Shown: positions 8,101-19,525, numbered from the stretch's first letter. The stretch is 64,000 nt of DNA from Dryas octopetala (GCA_963921425.1 OY992836.1:2123825-2187824); one strand, 5' to 3'. Translations and numbers: made by a program. Notes: a model not told the origin generated them from the sequence alone.

Positions 8101-10414
8101 TGCTATTGCGCCCGAGGATCAAGAGAAGACCACGTTCACATGTCCATTTGGTACGTTTGCTTATAGGAGGATGCCATTCGGATTGTGCAATGCGCCTGCA
8201 ACATTTCAGAGATGCATGATGTCTATTTTCTCTGACATGGTGGAACGAATCATTGAGGTATTTATGGATGATTTTTCTGTTTTTGGTTCGTCTTTTGATG
8301 CATGTCTGGATAACTTGTCTTTAGTTTTGAAAAGATGTCAAGAAGCCAATCTAGTGCTTAATTGGGAGAAATGTCACTTCATGGTTCAACAAGGGATAGT
8401 ATTGGGTCATGTGATTTCGAAGGAGGGCATACAAGTTGATAAAGCTAAGATTGATGTGATACAAAGATTGCCACCTCCATCGAGTGTTAAGGAAGTAAGA
8501 AGTTTCCTAGGCCATGCTGGGTTCTATAGGAGGTTCATCAAGGACTTTTCTAAGATTTCTAGGCCTTTGTGCACCTTATTGCAAAAAGAGGTGAATTTCG
8601 AGTTTAATGAGGATTGCTTGGTTGCATTTAACAAGTTGAAGAAGCTACTCACCTCCGCTCCGATCATCATGCCACCCGATTGGAACTTGCCGTTTGAGCT
8701 TATGTGTGATGCAAGTGACTATGCTGTTGGAGCTGTTTTGGGTCAGAGAGTTGATAAGCTGCCACATGTGATTTATTATGCAAGCAGGACTCTGAATGAT
8801 GCACAGTTGAACTATTCTACTACAGAGAAGGAGTTGCTTGCTGTGATCTTTGCCTTGGAGAAATTTAGAAGTTATTTGATTGGGTCTAAGATCACCATCT
8901 ACACGGATCATGCCGCTCTCAAGTATCTGCTGAATAAGAAAGACGCCAAGCCGAGGTTGATTAGATGGACTCTGTTGCTACAGGAATTTGATATTGAGAT
9001 CAAGGATAAGAAAGGTTGTGAGAATGTGGTAGCAGACCACTTGAGTAGACTCGTCAATGAGGAACAGTCTGAAGAGGACACACTACCGTTACGAGAGTCA
9101 TTTCCGGACGAGCATCTTTTCGCCATTTTGACTACTCCATGGTATGCTGACATAGCTAATTATTTAGCAAGTGGAGTGTTGCCCAATGATCTGACACACT
9201 ACCAAAGGAAGAAGTTCTTGCATGATGTCAGACAATATGTGTGGGATGATCCTTATTTGTTCAAATATGGGTCAGATCAGTTGATAAGACGATATGTACC
9301 GGAAATAGAGCAGAGGAATGTCATTGAGATGTGCCATTCTAAAGAATGTGGAGGCCATGGTGGAGGAACTAAGACCGCTTACAAGATTCTTCAAGCAGGT
9401 TTCTTTTGGCCCACTATTTTTCATGATTGTCATCAGTTTTATCTCACATGTGACAGATGTCAGAAGATGGGAAATATTTCTGCTCGTGATCAGATGCCGC
9501 TGAACTTTATGTTGGAAGTAGAGATCTTTGATGTTTGGGGTATAGATTTCATGGGGCCATTTCCATCTTCTTTTGGATACGAGTACATTCTGGTTGGAGT
9601 TGATTATGTGTCTAAGTGGGTGGAAGCTGTCGCTTGTAGGACTAATGATGCTCGAGTAGTCTTGAATTTCCTTAAGACCAATATCTTTGCACGATTTGGT
9701 ACCCCGAGAGCAATCATTAGTGATGGGGGATCGCATTTTTGCAATAAGCTGTTTGAGGCCGTGATGAAGAAATATGGAATAAGGCATAAAGTGGCTACTC
9801 CCTATCATCCGCAGACGAGTGGACAAGTGGAAATATCGAATCGTGAGATCAAGTTCATTTTGGAAAGAACAGTGCTCGCTAATAGGAAGGATTGGTCTAC
9901 CAAACTTAATGATGCATTATGGGCTTATCGCACTGCTTACAAGACGCCCATTGGAATGTCTCCGTTTCGACTGATCTATGGGAAAGCTTGTCATTTACCA
10001 GTTGAGCTTGAGCATAAGGCATATTGGGCGATTAAGAAGTTCAATTTTGATATTCATGCCGCTGGTGAGAAAAGGAAGTTGCAACTTAGTGAGCTGGAGG
10101 AAATACGACATTTCGCATATGAGAATGCTAAGTTGTACAAGGAAAGGACCAAGAGGTACCATGATAAGAAGCTACGTCCGAGAGAGTTCTTTGTTGGAGG
10201 GAAGGTGTTATTATATGATACAAGATTACGTCTCTTCCCAGGCAAGTTGCGTTCAAGATGGACCGGACCTTATGAGGTGGTTCGAGTGTTTCCCTATGGT
10301 ACAGTTGAACTCAAGAATCCGAAGAATGGGAACACATTTAAGGTTAACGGTCATCGTGTGAAACCTTTCCTTGAACCTGATTTTGAGCTGAACCAAGAAA
10401 AAATTGATTTCTAG
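5159..10414 (+). CDS. gag-pol: Athila-like gag-pol polyprotein, intact (element Y)
   Basis: The 1751-codon ORF starts at the first ATG after the PBS, just after a TTTCTAAG/GTACA sequence. Gag capsid-type homology (retrotransposon gag domain) covers about residues 100-260, followed by a charged, coiled-coil-prone stretch (280-520). The protease motif D588-L-G-A-S replaces the usual D-S/T-G, and LGRPF lies downstream. RT has F-L-D973 and F-M-D1037-D1038. RNase H begins near MCDAS (about 1182). Integrase has an HHCC finger (about 1392-1440), then D1463, D1522 and E1558 with 35 residues between the last two, then a GPY/F module (about 1700-1710). I see no CCHC zinc knuckle in Gag and no chromodomain. 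All pol domains share one frame, so Gag and Pol would be made as one chain and cleaved. Catalytic residues look complete, so activity is possible. Confidence 0.93.
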   Translation: MEESNSKITPLSRVEGQKVLSAYKGRPRLNWTPLRMRPTLVSPKGSESEEAYEEEKSEEEVEETLQPNASQMRIPLSDYSSPALLAQPTCIVYSQVEADFELSSGTIKLLPLFHGLEGEDPYVHIKEFHAICEIGKLRGLSDDQRKLRLFPFSLKDKAKQWLFSLQVASITTWEELASKFLLRFYPVRKTIIMRKQILGFTQSEDEVFHESWERYQELLTSCPHHNLAPWMQIEYFYEGLLDQDRNMVDMTCGGALKKKTFEEAWTLFDTLALSSQQWNRRKRVEKKSAMEAEMSELKQMMQVLMANQGARSSHGESCFEVERVQARPSVQSPVEQRSTYLEDMIATLAQSTTSMSNDTKKFMNKTEEQLSVTAKAISNLEAQLEQVTLTLDKVVKGAPIQDKAEAITTLRSGKVIDNKVGTTKDDNAGNEDEVEMLDPEQVEKYKRDKVKVKDEEEEERKKQEKHIATRASKKAEITSSIPRAPLPFPQRQCKKNKDEQAKEILEMFKKVEINIPLLDAIQQIPKYAKFLKELCTHKRKFKEHEQVCLSEEVSAVLHRKLPPKLKDPGSFTIPCLVGDHKFEKALLDLGASINLMPYSVFAQLGIGDLKPTSVTLQLADRSVKVPKGVVEDVLVRVADLIMPADFIILEMEDIPIRGNELPIILGRPFMATANTKIDVSNGKLTMSVLGETVEFDVFGAMRYPKEEDDCLRIDSLDPLVEEVCETNLAEDTLEVALGTPESSELDEIVETTPTRLEGNRPLRNKWFNQFEMLVPTNQKTLPSIEQAPKLELKPLPEHLKYAFLGENETLPVIIAANLSAGEEERLLRVLKENWWALGWTIADIKGIPPTVCMHRILLEEESRPTRDAQRRLNPTLKEVVRNEVIKLLDVGIIYPISDSKWVSPVQVVPKKSGITVVKNEHNELVPQRTQTGWRVCIDYRKLNTATRKDHFPLPFIDQMLERLAGHSHYCFLDGYSGYNQIAIAPEDQEKTTFTCPFGTFAYRRMPFGLCNAPATFQRCMMSIFSDMVERIIEVFMDDFSVFGSSFDACLDNLSLVLKRCQEANLVLNWEKCHFMVQQGIVLGHVISKEGIQVDKAKIDVIQRLPPPSSVKEVRSFLGHAGFYRRFIKDFSKISRPLCTLLQKEVNFEFNEDCLVAFNKLKKLLTSAPIIMPPDWNLPFELMCDASDYAVGAVLGQRVDKLPHVIYYASRTLNDAQLNYSTTEKELLAVIFALEKFRSYLIGSKITIYTDHAALKYLLNKKDAKPRLIRWTLLLQEFDIEIKDKKGCENVVADHLSRLVNEEQSEEDTLPLRESFPDEHLFAILTTPWYADIANYLASGVLPNDLTHYQRKKFLHDVRQYVWDDPYLFKYGSDQLIRRYVPEIEQRNVIEMCHSKECGGHGGGTKTAYKILQAGFFWPTIFHDCHQFYLTCDRCQKMGNISARDQMPLNFMLEVEIFDVWGIDFMGPFPSSFGYEYILVGVDYVSKWVEAVACRTNDARVVLNFLKTNIFARFGTPRAIISDGGSHFCNKLFEAVMKKYGIRHKVATPYHPQTSGQVEISNREIKFILERTVLANRKDWSTKLNDALWAYRTAYKTPIGMSPFRLIYGKACHLPVELEHKAYWAIKKFNFDIHAAGEKRKLQLSELEEIRHFAYENAKLYKERTKRYHDKKLRPREFFVGGKVLLYDTRLRLFPGKLRSRWTGPYEVVRVFPYGTVELKNPKNGNTFKVNGHRVKPFLEPDFELNQEKIDF

Positions 10415-10475
10415 TACAAGACTAGGTCTGGCTGAAGACGTGAAACTTAGCGCTTCTTGGGAGGCAACCCAAGGG

Positions 10476-10652
10476 ATGGATGACGACGAGGAGGTAATTT
10501 TGTACATATGCGTGGGCAAGCCATTTTCACATCAGCCAAGGTACGTTTTCACCCTCTCTTTGCTCAGTTCAGTAGTTTTGTTTTATTTATTGTTTTTCCC
10601 TTCCTCCGTTCATTATAATGTGCATTACATCTGTCTTTCATTTAAACATTGA
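10476..10652 (+). CDS. Possible 58-aa membrane-type small ORF after pol
   Basis: The first ATG of this frame lies 61 bp beyond the pol stop. The peptide starts MDDDEE, contains FSHQPRY, has a hydrophobic segment of about 17-20 residues (near LLSSVVLFYLLFF) and ends with a short polar tail. Relatives occur at the same place in X (19526-19765, different tail) and G (34720-34896, minus, also 58 aa). In O the frame is broken by a 1-bp loss. It might be a vestige of the env-like gene that some Athila elements carry here, or a chance ORF in conserved UTR. I do not recognise a family. Conservation may be at the RNA level only. Confidence 0.3.
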   Translation: MDDDEEVILYICVGKPFSHQPRYVFTLSLLSSVVLFYLLFFPSSVHYNVHYICLSFKH

Positions 10653-10679
10653 GGACAATGTTTCTTTTAAGTTTGGGGG
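10644..10679 (+). other. Stem-loop plus internal polypurine motif
   Basis: AAACATTG and CAATGTTT flank the loop AGGA, and AAGTTTGGGGG follows five bases later. The unit is conserved in X (about 19693-19728), G (minus, about 34690-34725) and O (minus, about 63050-63090). The purine run equals the PPT beside the 3' LTR, so it could act as a second plus-strand primer. This is inference. Confidence 0.5.
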
Positions 10680-11323
10680 TGGGGAATGCATTGCATTTTT
10701 GAAAAAAAAAAAAAAAAAAAAAAAAATTGAGTCTTTTTGTTTATTTTGTTGTTTTGAGTCCCCAACTAATTGATTTCAGTATGTATGGTTATTTTGAGCA
10801 TGTCTAGCTTGTATATATAGTATGTATTCTTCTTTATCTAGTATTGTTTCGTAACATGCTTTACAACTCTATGGACTTGTGGCCTTGTTTTCATGAGCTT
10901 AAGTGATGACTTGCATGCTTAGAGATGCATATACTTAATAGAGGAGACTTATATGACCTAAGTGAGCTATTGAGCCTTGTACTTCAATTCTTGAGTGTGT
11001 TTATACTTACTCCAATCCTTTCTTGTCATTTAAGTCGTTGTTTGATCTCATTATCATTCTTCTGTTCAAATGCTTGAAATGCACCTAATTTGAATCATTG
11101 AACTAGAACTTCTCTCTTACTCTATGCAAAACATGTCTATAACTACATGGATCTTAGGAGATGATTTTAGGCCTTGTTTGTGTTACCTAGAGCCAAAAAC
11201 CAACCTTTTGTGTTTTATCCCTAGTTACCCCTTTTGAGCCTTATAGCCTTTTCTTTGTTAACTACAGCATATACCTAACCCTAAGTTTGGGGGAGTTACA
11301 CCCCTACCCTGTTTACCTTTTAT

Positions 11324-11600
11324 CTATGGTTTTGCATTGATTTTATGGCTTTGAAGTTGAAAATAAATGTTGAAGTATAGCTTGAAAGCAAAAAGAAAGA
11401 GAAATGTGTTGAAAAGAATGTATGCCGTACCCAAGAGAAATGGGAAAAGAAGAGTTTCGAAAAAAAAAAAAAAAAAAGAAAGAAGGGACGGTTTCAAAAG
11501 AAAAGAAAAATGATGATGAAAGGTGCTCAAATATCAAGCTATGAAGTGCAAGTATGCAAGGTATGCCTCTAAAGTGTTATTCTGTGTTGCAAAACCATAG
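11324..11600 (+). ncRNA. Long imperfect hairpin in the 3' non-coding region (Y copy)
   Basis: Three nested complementary pairs are symmetric about an A-rich apex: 11324-11336 with 11588-11600 (13 bp perfect, CTATGGTTTTGCA), 11377-11385 with 11534-11542 (9 bp perfect, ATAGCTTGA) and 11425-11432 with 11485-11491 (CCGTaCCC with GGGACGG). Spacings are about 50 nt on both sides. X and O keep the fold with changed but still pairing bases. A structural RNA role is inferred; a decayed inverted insertion is the alternative. Confidence 0.5.
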
Positions 11601-12192
11601 TTTGTAGCCTTTGTATTATCCTTTCATTTCAATATCATATCCTTACCACAAGCCTACGTTACAACCTTGAGTAAAGCCCTATTTGATTTTAAGGGAAATG
11701 TAGTATAAAATGTGGAGTCTAGATGAAAGAGAAGCCTATGTGATTGATTCTATTTCAAGTTTTTGATATTCCTTTCATGAGATCATTGCTTCCTTTCAAA
11801 TGTGCCTTTATTTAATGCCAATATGTGAGCTATTTGTTTTTGTTTACATAAATTCTCTCACATATAATTTTGAGTGCACAACTCAACCCAATTTCTGAGT
11901 GCTTTATTGGTGAGAGTATGCCTTAGTGAGACTTGAAGTTGAATCTATTTTGTGTATGCTGATTTAGTCTTGTTTGTCTAACCACTTGAATTTGTGTCAA
12001 GGATGGTCTATATATTTCATGGAGGGTAAGGTATGTTAATTGAAGCATTATTAGAGATTGAGGAATAAATTCTATATGTATCTTGCTTAACTATGCTATT
12101 TATGGCTGTACTTATGAAGTCATGTGTTGGGATGTTTTGAGTCTGTCTTGAGTCTTTTCTTTGTTCTTTTTGCTCGAGGACTAGCAAAATCT

Positions 12193-12205
12193 AAGTTTGG
12201 GGGTG
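12193..12205 (+). other. Polypurine tract of Y
   Basis: AAGTTTGGGGGTG directly abuts the LTR start TGTTGAGTG at 12206, the expected place for the plus-strand primer. Confidence 0.8.
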
Positions 12206-14071
12206 TGTTGAGTGCTCAATTTACACTACTTTATGATACTAACTCCCTAACCCAGAGTGCAAGAACTCGGTATTTTGTGTGTTGTTAGTTTGTTTTTGTT
12301 CTTATAGGATAAAATGAGCGAAGAAGAGAAAAGGAGCCAAAAGGACCATTTTTAGACATTTCCTAGTCGAACTAGGAAAACGAGAGAAATCCTGGTCACA
12401 CCAGGAAATGCCGCATCCCAGTCAAATTAGGATTCCTAGTCTCATAAGGAAAGATCAAGCTTGAATAAGAAGGAACCATGATGATCAGAAGCCAGAAATG
12501 AGAAATCCTAGTTGGAGCAGGAAATCCTATGTCAACTAGGAAACCTAATCCAAGTAGGAAATGGAGTCCTAATGAAGATAGGAATCATGAGGGGCAAAAT
12601 GGTAATTGTGAAATTCCAAGTGAGATAGAAATCCTAAGTCAACAAGGAGTCCTAGGTGGACAAGGAAATGTTGGTCAAAGTCAACTCTACAAAGTCAAGG
12701 TTCCAGAAGCTTCTAGAAGGTGGTGGACATCCATGGGAATAAATGGAGGGAAGAAATGAATTCGAATTCAAATGGAAATGAGGGGCAAGATGGGAAGTCA
12801 AAGTTAATGGTCAAGGGTCAACTATGACAAAGTCAACAAGTCAAATGGGTCATGGGCCTATGCAATGCCGAAATCTGAAGGGGCCATGCATGCATGCATG
12901 CGCCAGCCCAAGAGGAAGCCCAATGCGCCAGCCCGAAACTAGCAGCCACCCTTTTCTCTTTGTGTTTCTTTTATTGTGTGCCGATCTGAAGAAGGAGGAA
13001 CCAAGCCGCAGCCACCTCCAGCAGCCACGCCATCACCACCTTGCTGCCGCCTTGCCGAGCACCTCAGCCTCCTTGCCGTGGAGCCCAAGGCCGAGCAGCC
13101 CCATTGCACACCACCATTGCAGCCGCACCTCCACCTTGCTGCCCCGGCTTGATCTCTCTCCCTTTCTTTTATTTTCATTGTTTTAATTATGCATTATTTA
13201 TTTGTGAATTTAATTATGTGTAGCTGAATATTGGGCTAGGGCTAGGATGAAGCCCTAGCGATGCTGCCTACTCTCACTATGGATTATTGATATTTTAATT
13301 ATTTACATGTTTACAAATCTTGGATCTCTGTTTAAATTGAATCTATTTGTTTCGCATCTTTGACTGATCACCTTAGGTTGCATGCATCTAGATATTTGTT
13401 GTGAAACTAAATAAGCTCGAAAGGATGATAGTTTCAATAGGCAACAAGTGGGTATCCTAAGATAATATTTATGAGAAAAGAGATCATAGATGACATACAG
13501 TACATTAATTTGGAGCCATGCGCTATGTGTTTGTCACTCTCACAGATCGTAACGACTCTTGCATGGGTAACAGCTGCCTTAGCTTAGAACTAGGGAACAT
13601 GCAAGTTAACTGGCTAAGGAAGGCCCAAGAAGCTCTTAGTTTATGCACAGTAAGGGGAGTAATTGCTAAAAGTAACTAGCCAAACCTTTTAGTAGACGAA
13701 CTTTGTTGACATGTTTATATATTGATTGTTAATATCCATAGTAGAGTGAAAGGTATGCTAGTGGTGGATTCTGACCCCTAGTGTTTCTTTATTATTGTTT
13801 TATCCAAATTCATTCAGTTGTTATTTTAAAGTTTTGTCATTTATCTGTTAGTTTGTCTAGTCTCAAAAACCAATCAAAACCCCCCATTTGCGTGTGTGAG
13901 TTAGAGTTGATTTAATCGAATTTAATTAAGTTAGTGATCATAACACTAGTACAATTCCCTGTGGGATCGACCTCGTATTTGTAAGCTTTGCTACTCCGCG
14001 ATTCGTGCACTTGCGAGTTAACCTAGAGCTCAGAAAAAGTTATTTAATTTGTTCTAGGAAAACATACAACA
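12206..14071 (+). repeat. LTR B': shared LTR between the Y and X interiors
   Basis: This is an offset copy (+9052) of LTR B with about two differences noticed (near 12397 and 12649). It serves as the 3' LTR of Y and, since a PBS and gag follow at once, also as the 5' LTR of the X interior. It lacks the TATA segment like LTR B. X's 3' LTR (C) is the longer form, so the X unit now has two unlike LTRs. Confidence 0.88.
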
Positions 14072-14077
14072 AGTTTT

Positions 14078-14095
14078 TGGCGCCGTTGCCGGGGA
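14078..14095 (+). other. Primer-binding site, tRNA-Asp type (X interior)
   Basis: It has the same 18-mer and spacing as the site at 5026 and lies in the near-identical 3.6-kb tract. Confidence 0.9.
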
Positions 14096-14210
14096 ATTGT
14101 TATTTGTGTTGATTGCTAGTTTAATTAACTTTAGTTAAGTCATTTTAGTTAGGTTTTATTTTCTGTTTTTATTTTTGGTTCTCACTGATTTCTCTTGTTT
14201 CTAAGGTACA

Positions 14211-17200
14211 ATGGAAGAATCAAATTCGAAGATCACTCCTCTTTCACGCGTAGAAGGCCAAAAGGTGTTGAGTGCGTACAAGGGAAGACCGAGACTCAAT
14301 TGGACACCATTAAGGATGAGGCCTACTCTTGTGTCGCCGAAAGGAAGTGAATCTGAAGAAGCATACGAAGAGGAGAAATCAGAAGAGGAAGTCGAGGAGA
14401 CCTTGCAGCCGAATGCATCTCAGATGAGAATACCTTTGAGTGATTATTCGTCTCCAGCGCTTCTAGCTCAACCTACGTGCATTGTTTACTCTCAAGTGGA
14501 AGCTGATTTTGAACTTTCAAGTGGGACAATCAAACTTCTTCCATTATTTCATGGGTTAGAAGGAGAGGATCCCTACGTGCATATCAAGGAATTTCATGCA
14601 ATATGCGAGATTGGCAAGCTGAGGGGGTTGAGCGATGATCAAAGAAAGTTAAGGTTATTTCCATTCTCTCTTAAAGATAAAGCTAAACAGTGGTTGTTTT
14701 CCTTGCAGGTCGCTTCAATTACAACATGGGAGGAACTGGCATCTAAGTTTCTTCTGAGGTTCTATCCAGTTAGAAAGACTATCATCATGAGGAAGCAGAT
14801 CTTAGGGTTTACACAATCAGAGGACGAAGTGTTTCATGAGAGTTGGGAAAGGTATCAAGAGCTTCTGACTTCGTGTCCGCACCATAATTTAGCCCCATGG
14901 ATGCAGATTGAGTATTTTTATGAGGGTTTGTTGGATCAAGATCGTAATATGGTGGACATGACATGTGGAGGAGCACTGAAAAAGAAGACTTTTGAAGAAG
15001 CATGGACACTCTTTGACACATTGGCGTTGAGTTCACAGCAGTGGAATAGACGTAAAAGAGTGGAAAAGAAATCAGCTATGGAAGCTGAGATGTCTGAACT
15101 TAAGCAAATGATGCAGGTTCTGATGGCGAATCAAGGAGCTAGGTCATCACATGGAGAGTCATGTTTCGAGGTTGAAAGAGTTCAAGCTAGACCGAGTGTA
15201 CAGTCCCCAGTTGAGCAGCGAAGTACTTATTTGGAGGACATGATTGCTACATTAGCCCAGAGTACAACTTCGATGTCTAATGATACTAAGAAGTTTATGA
15301 ATAAGACTGAGGAGCAGTTGAGTGTCACAGCTAAAGCTATCTCGAATTTGGAAGCCCAATTGGAACAAGTGACTTTGACCTTGGACAAAGTGGTAAAGGG
15401 TGCACCAATTCAGGATAAGGCCGAAGCAATCACTACTTTGAGAAGTGGGAAAGTGATTGACAACAAAGTGGGCACCACCAAAGATGATAATGCAGGCAAT
15501 GAGGATGAAGTTGAGATGTTAGATCCTGAACAAGTGGAAAAGTACAAGAGGGATAAAGTTAAGGTTAAGGATGAGGAAGAGGAGGAAAGAAAGAAGCAAG
15601 AAAAGCACATTGCTACGCGTGCTAGCAAGAAGGCCGAGATTACTTCCTCTATCCCAAGAGCTCCATTGCCTTTCCCTCAACGTCAATGTAAGAAGAATAA
15701 GGATGAGCAAGCCAAGGAAATTTTGGAGATGTTTAAGAAAGTGGAAATCAACATTCCTTTGCTTGATGCTATTCAGCAGATTCCTAAGTATGCCAAGTTA
15801 TTGAAGGAATTGTGCACACACAAGAGGAAATTCAAAGAACATGAGCAGGTGTGTCTAAGTGAAGAAGTCAGTGCTGTTTTCAAAGAAAGTTGCCGCCCAA
15901 GTTGAAGGACCCTGGCAGTTTTACGATTCCATGTTTGGTTGGGGATCATAAGTTTGAGAAGGCATTGCTGGATTTGGGAGCAAGTATTAATTTGATGCCA
16001 TATTCAGTTTTCGCACAGTTGGGCATAGGAGATCTTAAACCTACTAGTGTTACTCTTCAATTGGCAAATCGTTCAGTAAAGGTTCCGAAAGGTGTGGTTG
16101 AAGATGTGCTGGTTCGGGTTGCAGATTTGATCATGCCCGCTGATTTTATCATTCTTGAAATGGAGGATACCCCAATTAGAGGAAATGAGCTACCGATCAT
16201 ATTGGGAAGACCGTTCATGGCCACGGCGAACACCAAGATTGATGTGAGTAATGGGAAGTTGACAATGTCTGTACTTGGTGAAACAGTTGAGTTTGATGTT
16301 TTTGGTGCAATGAGGTATCCAAAGGAAAAGGATGATTGCTTGAGGATTGATAGTTTGGACCCATTAGTTGAGGAAGTGTGCGAAACCAGCCTTGCAGAAG
16401 ATACATTGGAGGTTGCTTTGGGAACACCAGAGTCCAGTGAATTAGATGAAATCGTGGAAACAACTCCTACACGTTTGGAAGGCACCCGACCTCTCAGAAA
16501 TAAGTGGTTCAACCAGTTTGAAATGTTAGTGCCTACGAATCAAAAGACGCTTCCTTCTATTGAGCAAGCACCTAAATTGGAGCTGAAACCGTTACCGGAG
16601 CACTTGAAATATGCATTTTTGGGAGAGAATGAGACCTTGCCTGTGATTATTGCAGCTAATTTGAGTGCAAGCGAGGAAGAAAGACTCTTGAGAATTCTGA
16701 AGGAAAATCGGTTAGCATTGGGATGGACCATAGCCGATATCAAGGGGATCTCACCCACAGTGTGTATGCACAGAATTTTACTTGAGGAGGAATCCAAGCC
16801 TACTCGTGATGCCCAAAGAAGACTGAATCCAACTCTGAAGGAAGTTGTGCGTAATGAGGTAATCAAATTGTTGGATGTTGGTATTATTTATCCTATTAGT
16901 GATTCAAAGTGGGTTAGTCCTGTTCAAGTAGTGCCAAAGAAAAGTGGTATTACTGTGGGGAAGAATGAGCATAATGAGTTGGTTCCCCAAAGGACACAAA
17001 CCGGTTGGCGTGTTTGTATTGACTATCGGAAGCTGAACACCGCGACAAGGAAAGATCATTTTCCTTTGCCATTTATTGACCAGATGTTGGAAAGGTTGGC
17101 TGGCCATAGTCACTATTGCTTTTTGGATGGTTATAGTGGGTACAATCAGATTGCTATTGCGCCCGAGGATCAAGATAAGACCACGTTCACATGTCCATTT

Positions 17201-19464
17201 GGTACATTTGCTTATAGGAGGATGCCATTCGGATTGTGCAATGCGCCCGCAACATTTCAGAGATGCATGATGTCTATTTTCTCCGATATGGTAGAACGAA
17301 TCATTGAGGTATTTATGGATGATTTCTCTGTTTTTGGTTCGTCTTTTGATGCATGTCTGGATAATTTGTCTTTAGTTCTGAAAAGATGTCAAGAAGCCAA
17401 TCTAGTGCTTAATTGGGAAAAATGTCATTTTATGGTCCAACAAGGGATAGTATTGGGTCATGTGATTTCGAAGGAGGGCATACAAGTTGATAAAGCTAAG
17501 ATTGATGTGATACAAAGATTGCCGCCTCCATCGAGTGTTAAAGAAGTAAGGAGTTTCCTAGGCCATGCTGGGTTTTATAGGAGGTTCATTAAGGACTTTT
17601 CTAAGATTTCTAGGCCTTTGTGCACCTTATTGCAAAAAGAGGTGAATTTTGAGTTTGATGAGGATTGCTTGGTTGCTTTTAACAAGTTGAAGAAGCTACT
17701 CACTTCTGCTTCGATTATTATGCCACCTGATTGGAATTTGCCGTTTGAGCTCATGTGTGATGCAAGTGACTATGCTGTTGGAGCAGTTTTGGGTCAGAGA
17801 GTTGATAAGCTGCCACATGTGATTTATTATGCAAGCAGAACTCTGAATGATGCACAGTTGAACTATTCTACTACAGAGAAGGAGTTGCTTGCTGTGATCT
17901 TTGCTTTGGAGAAATTTAGAAGTTATTTGATTGGGTCTAAGATCACCATCTACACGGATCATGCCGCTCTCAAGTATCTGCTGAATAAGAAAGACGCCAA
18001 GCCGAGGTTGATTAGATGGACTCTGTTGCTACAGGAATTTGATATTGAGATCAAGGATAAGAAAGGGTGTGAGAATGTGGTAGCAGACCATTTGAGTAGA
18101 CTCGTCAATGAGGAACAGTCTGAAGAGGACACACTACCGTTACGAGAGTCGTTCCCGGACGAGCAGCTTTTTGCCATCTTGACTACTCCATGGTATGCTG
18201 ACATAGCTAATTATTTAGCAAGTGGAGTGTTGCCCAATGATCTGACACACTACCAAAGGAAGAAGTTTTTGCATGATGTCAGACAATATGTGTGGGATGA
18301 TCCTTATTTGTTCAAATATGGGTCAGATCAGTTGATTAGACGATGTGTACCGGAAATGGAGCAGAGGAATGTCATTGAGATGTGCCATTCTAAAGAATGT
18401 GGAGGCCATGGTGGAGGAACTAAGACCGCTTACAAGATTCTTCAAGCAGGTTTCTTTTGGCGTACTATTTTTCATGACTGTCATCAGTTTTACCTCACAT
18501 GCGATAGATGTCAGAAGATGGGAAATATTTCTGCTCGTGATCAGATGCCGCTGAACTTTATGTTGGAAGTTGTGATCTTTGATGTTTGGGGTATAGATTT
18601 CATGGGGCCATTTCCATCTTCTTTTGGATACGAGTACATTTTGGTTGGAGTTGATTATGTGTCTAAGTGGGTGGAAGCTGTCGCTTGTAGGACTAATGAT
18701 GCTCGAGTGGTCTTGAATTTCCTTAAGACCAATATCTTTGCACGATTTGGTACCCCGAGAGCAATCATTAGTGATGGGGGGTCGCATTTTTGCAACAAGC
18801 TGTTTGAGGCCGTGATGAAGAAATATGGAATAAGGCATAAAGTGGCTACTCCCTACCATCCTCAGACGAGTGGGCAAGTGGAAATTTCGAATCGTGAGAT
18901 TAAGTTCATTTTGGAAAGAACAGTGCTCGCCAATAGGAAGGATTGGTCTACCAAGCTTAATGATGCATTGTGGGCTTATCGCACCGCTTACAAGACACCC
19001 ATTGGAATGTCTCCGTTTCGACTGATCTATGGGAAAGCTTGTCATTTACCAGTTGAGCTTGAGCATAAGCATATTGGGCGATTAAGAAGTTCAATTTTGA
19101 TATTCATGCCGCTGGTGAGAAAAGGAAGTTGCAACTTAGTGAGCTGGAGGAAATACGACATTTCGCATATGAGAATGCTAAGTTGTACAAGGAAAGGACC
19201 AAGAGGTACCATGATAAGAAGCTACGCCCAAGAGAATTCTTTGTTGGAGGGAAGGTGTTATTATATGATACAAGATTACGTCTCTTCCCAGGCAAGTTGC
19301 GTTCGAGATGGACCGGACCTTATGAGGTGATTAGAGTGTTTCCCTATGGTACAGTTGAAATCAAGAATCCGAAGAATGGGAACATATTTAAGGTCAATGG
19401 TCATCGTGTGAAACCTTTCCTTGAACCTGATTTTGAGCTGAACCAAGAAAAAATTGATTTCTAG
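14211..19464 (+). pseudogene. gag-pol: Athila-like gag-pol with two 1-bp deletions (element X)
   Basis: It is colinear with the intact gene at 5159. Residues 1-529 show no difference that I can see. From 15798 onward the two diverge by a few percent. A 1-bp deletion near 15879 ends the Gag frame at 15905. PR, RT, RNase H and most of IN continue in the next frame (15890-19330), with D-L-G-A-S, F-M-D-D and the integrase D, D and E residues preserved. A second 1-bp loss near 19069 (AAGGCAT to AAGCAT) moves the end of IN and the GPY/F module to a third frame, ending at 19464. No full polyprotein can be made. Few other lesions suggest recent inactivation. Confidence 0.92.
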
Positions 19465-19525
19465 TACAAGACTAGGTCTGGCTGAAGACGTGAAACTTAG
19501 CGCTTCTTGGGAGGCAACCCAAGGG

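Larger units (their letters stand above)
10415..12205 (+). other. Non-coding pol-to-3'LTR region of Y
   Basis: About 1.8 kb holds no credible large ORF where Athila relatives can carry an env-like gene. It contains a perfect 8-bp stem-loop (10644-10663), poly(A) tracts (about 10701-10727 and 11460-11477), three copies of AAGTTTGGGGG (10669-10679, 11283-11293, 12193-12203) and a ~277-nt inverted repeat (11324-11600). The last ~200 bp is almost identical to X, while the middle is much more diverged. Confidence 0.75.
3154..14071 (+). mobile_element. Athila-like Ty3/gypsy retrotransposon Y (gag-pol intact)
   Basis: Y comprises LTR B (3154-5019), PBS for tRNA-Asp (5026-5043), an uninterrupted gag-pol ORF (5159-10414), a 1.8-kb non-coding region, a PPT ending at 12205 and LTR B' (12206-14071). 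The two LTRs differ at about two positions in 1866 bp, which suggests recent origin. No TSD is found. The base before B is the broken end of LTR A (TTGAT). B' is followed directly by another PBS and gag, so the right edge has been replaced by recombination. Both LTRs lack the ~650-bp segment that holds the TATA box in LTRs A and C. Confidence 0.85.

Noticed and set aside
10404..10475. Longer small-ORF version that overlaps the pol stop
   Set aside because: It needs a TTG start; the first ATG is at 10476, so only the 58-codon form is listed.
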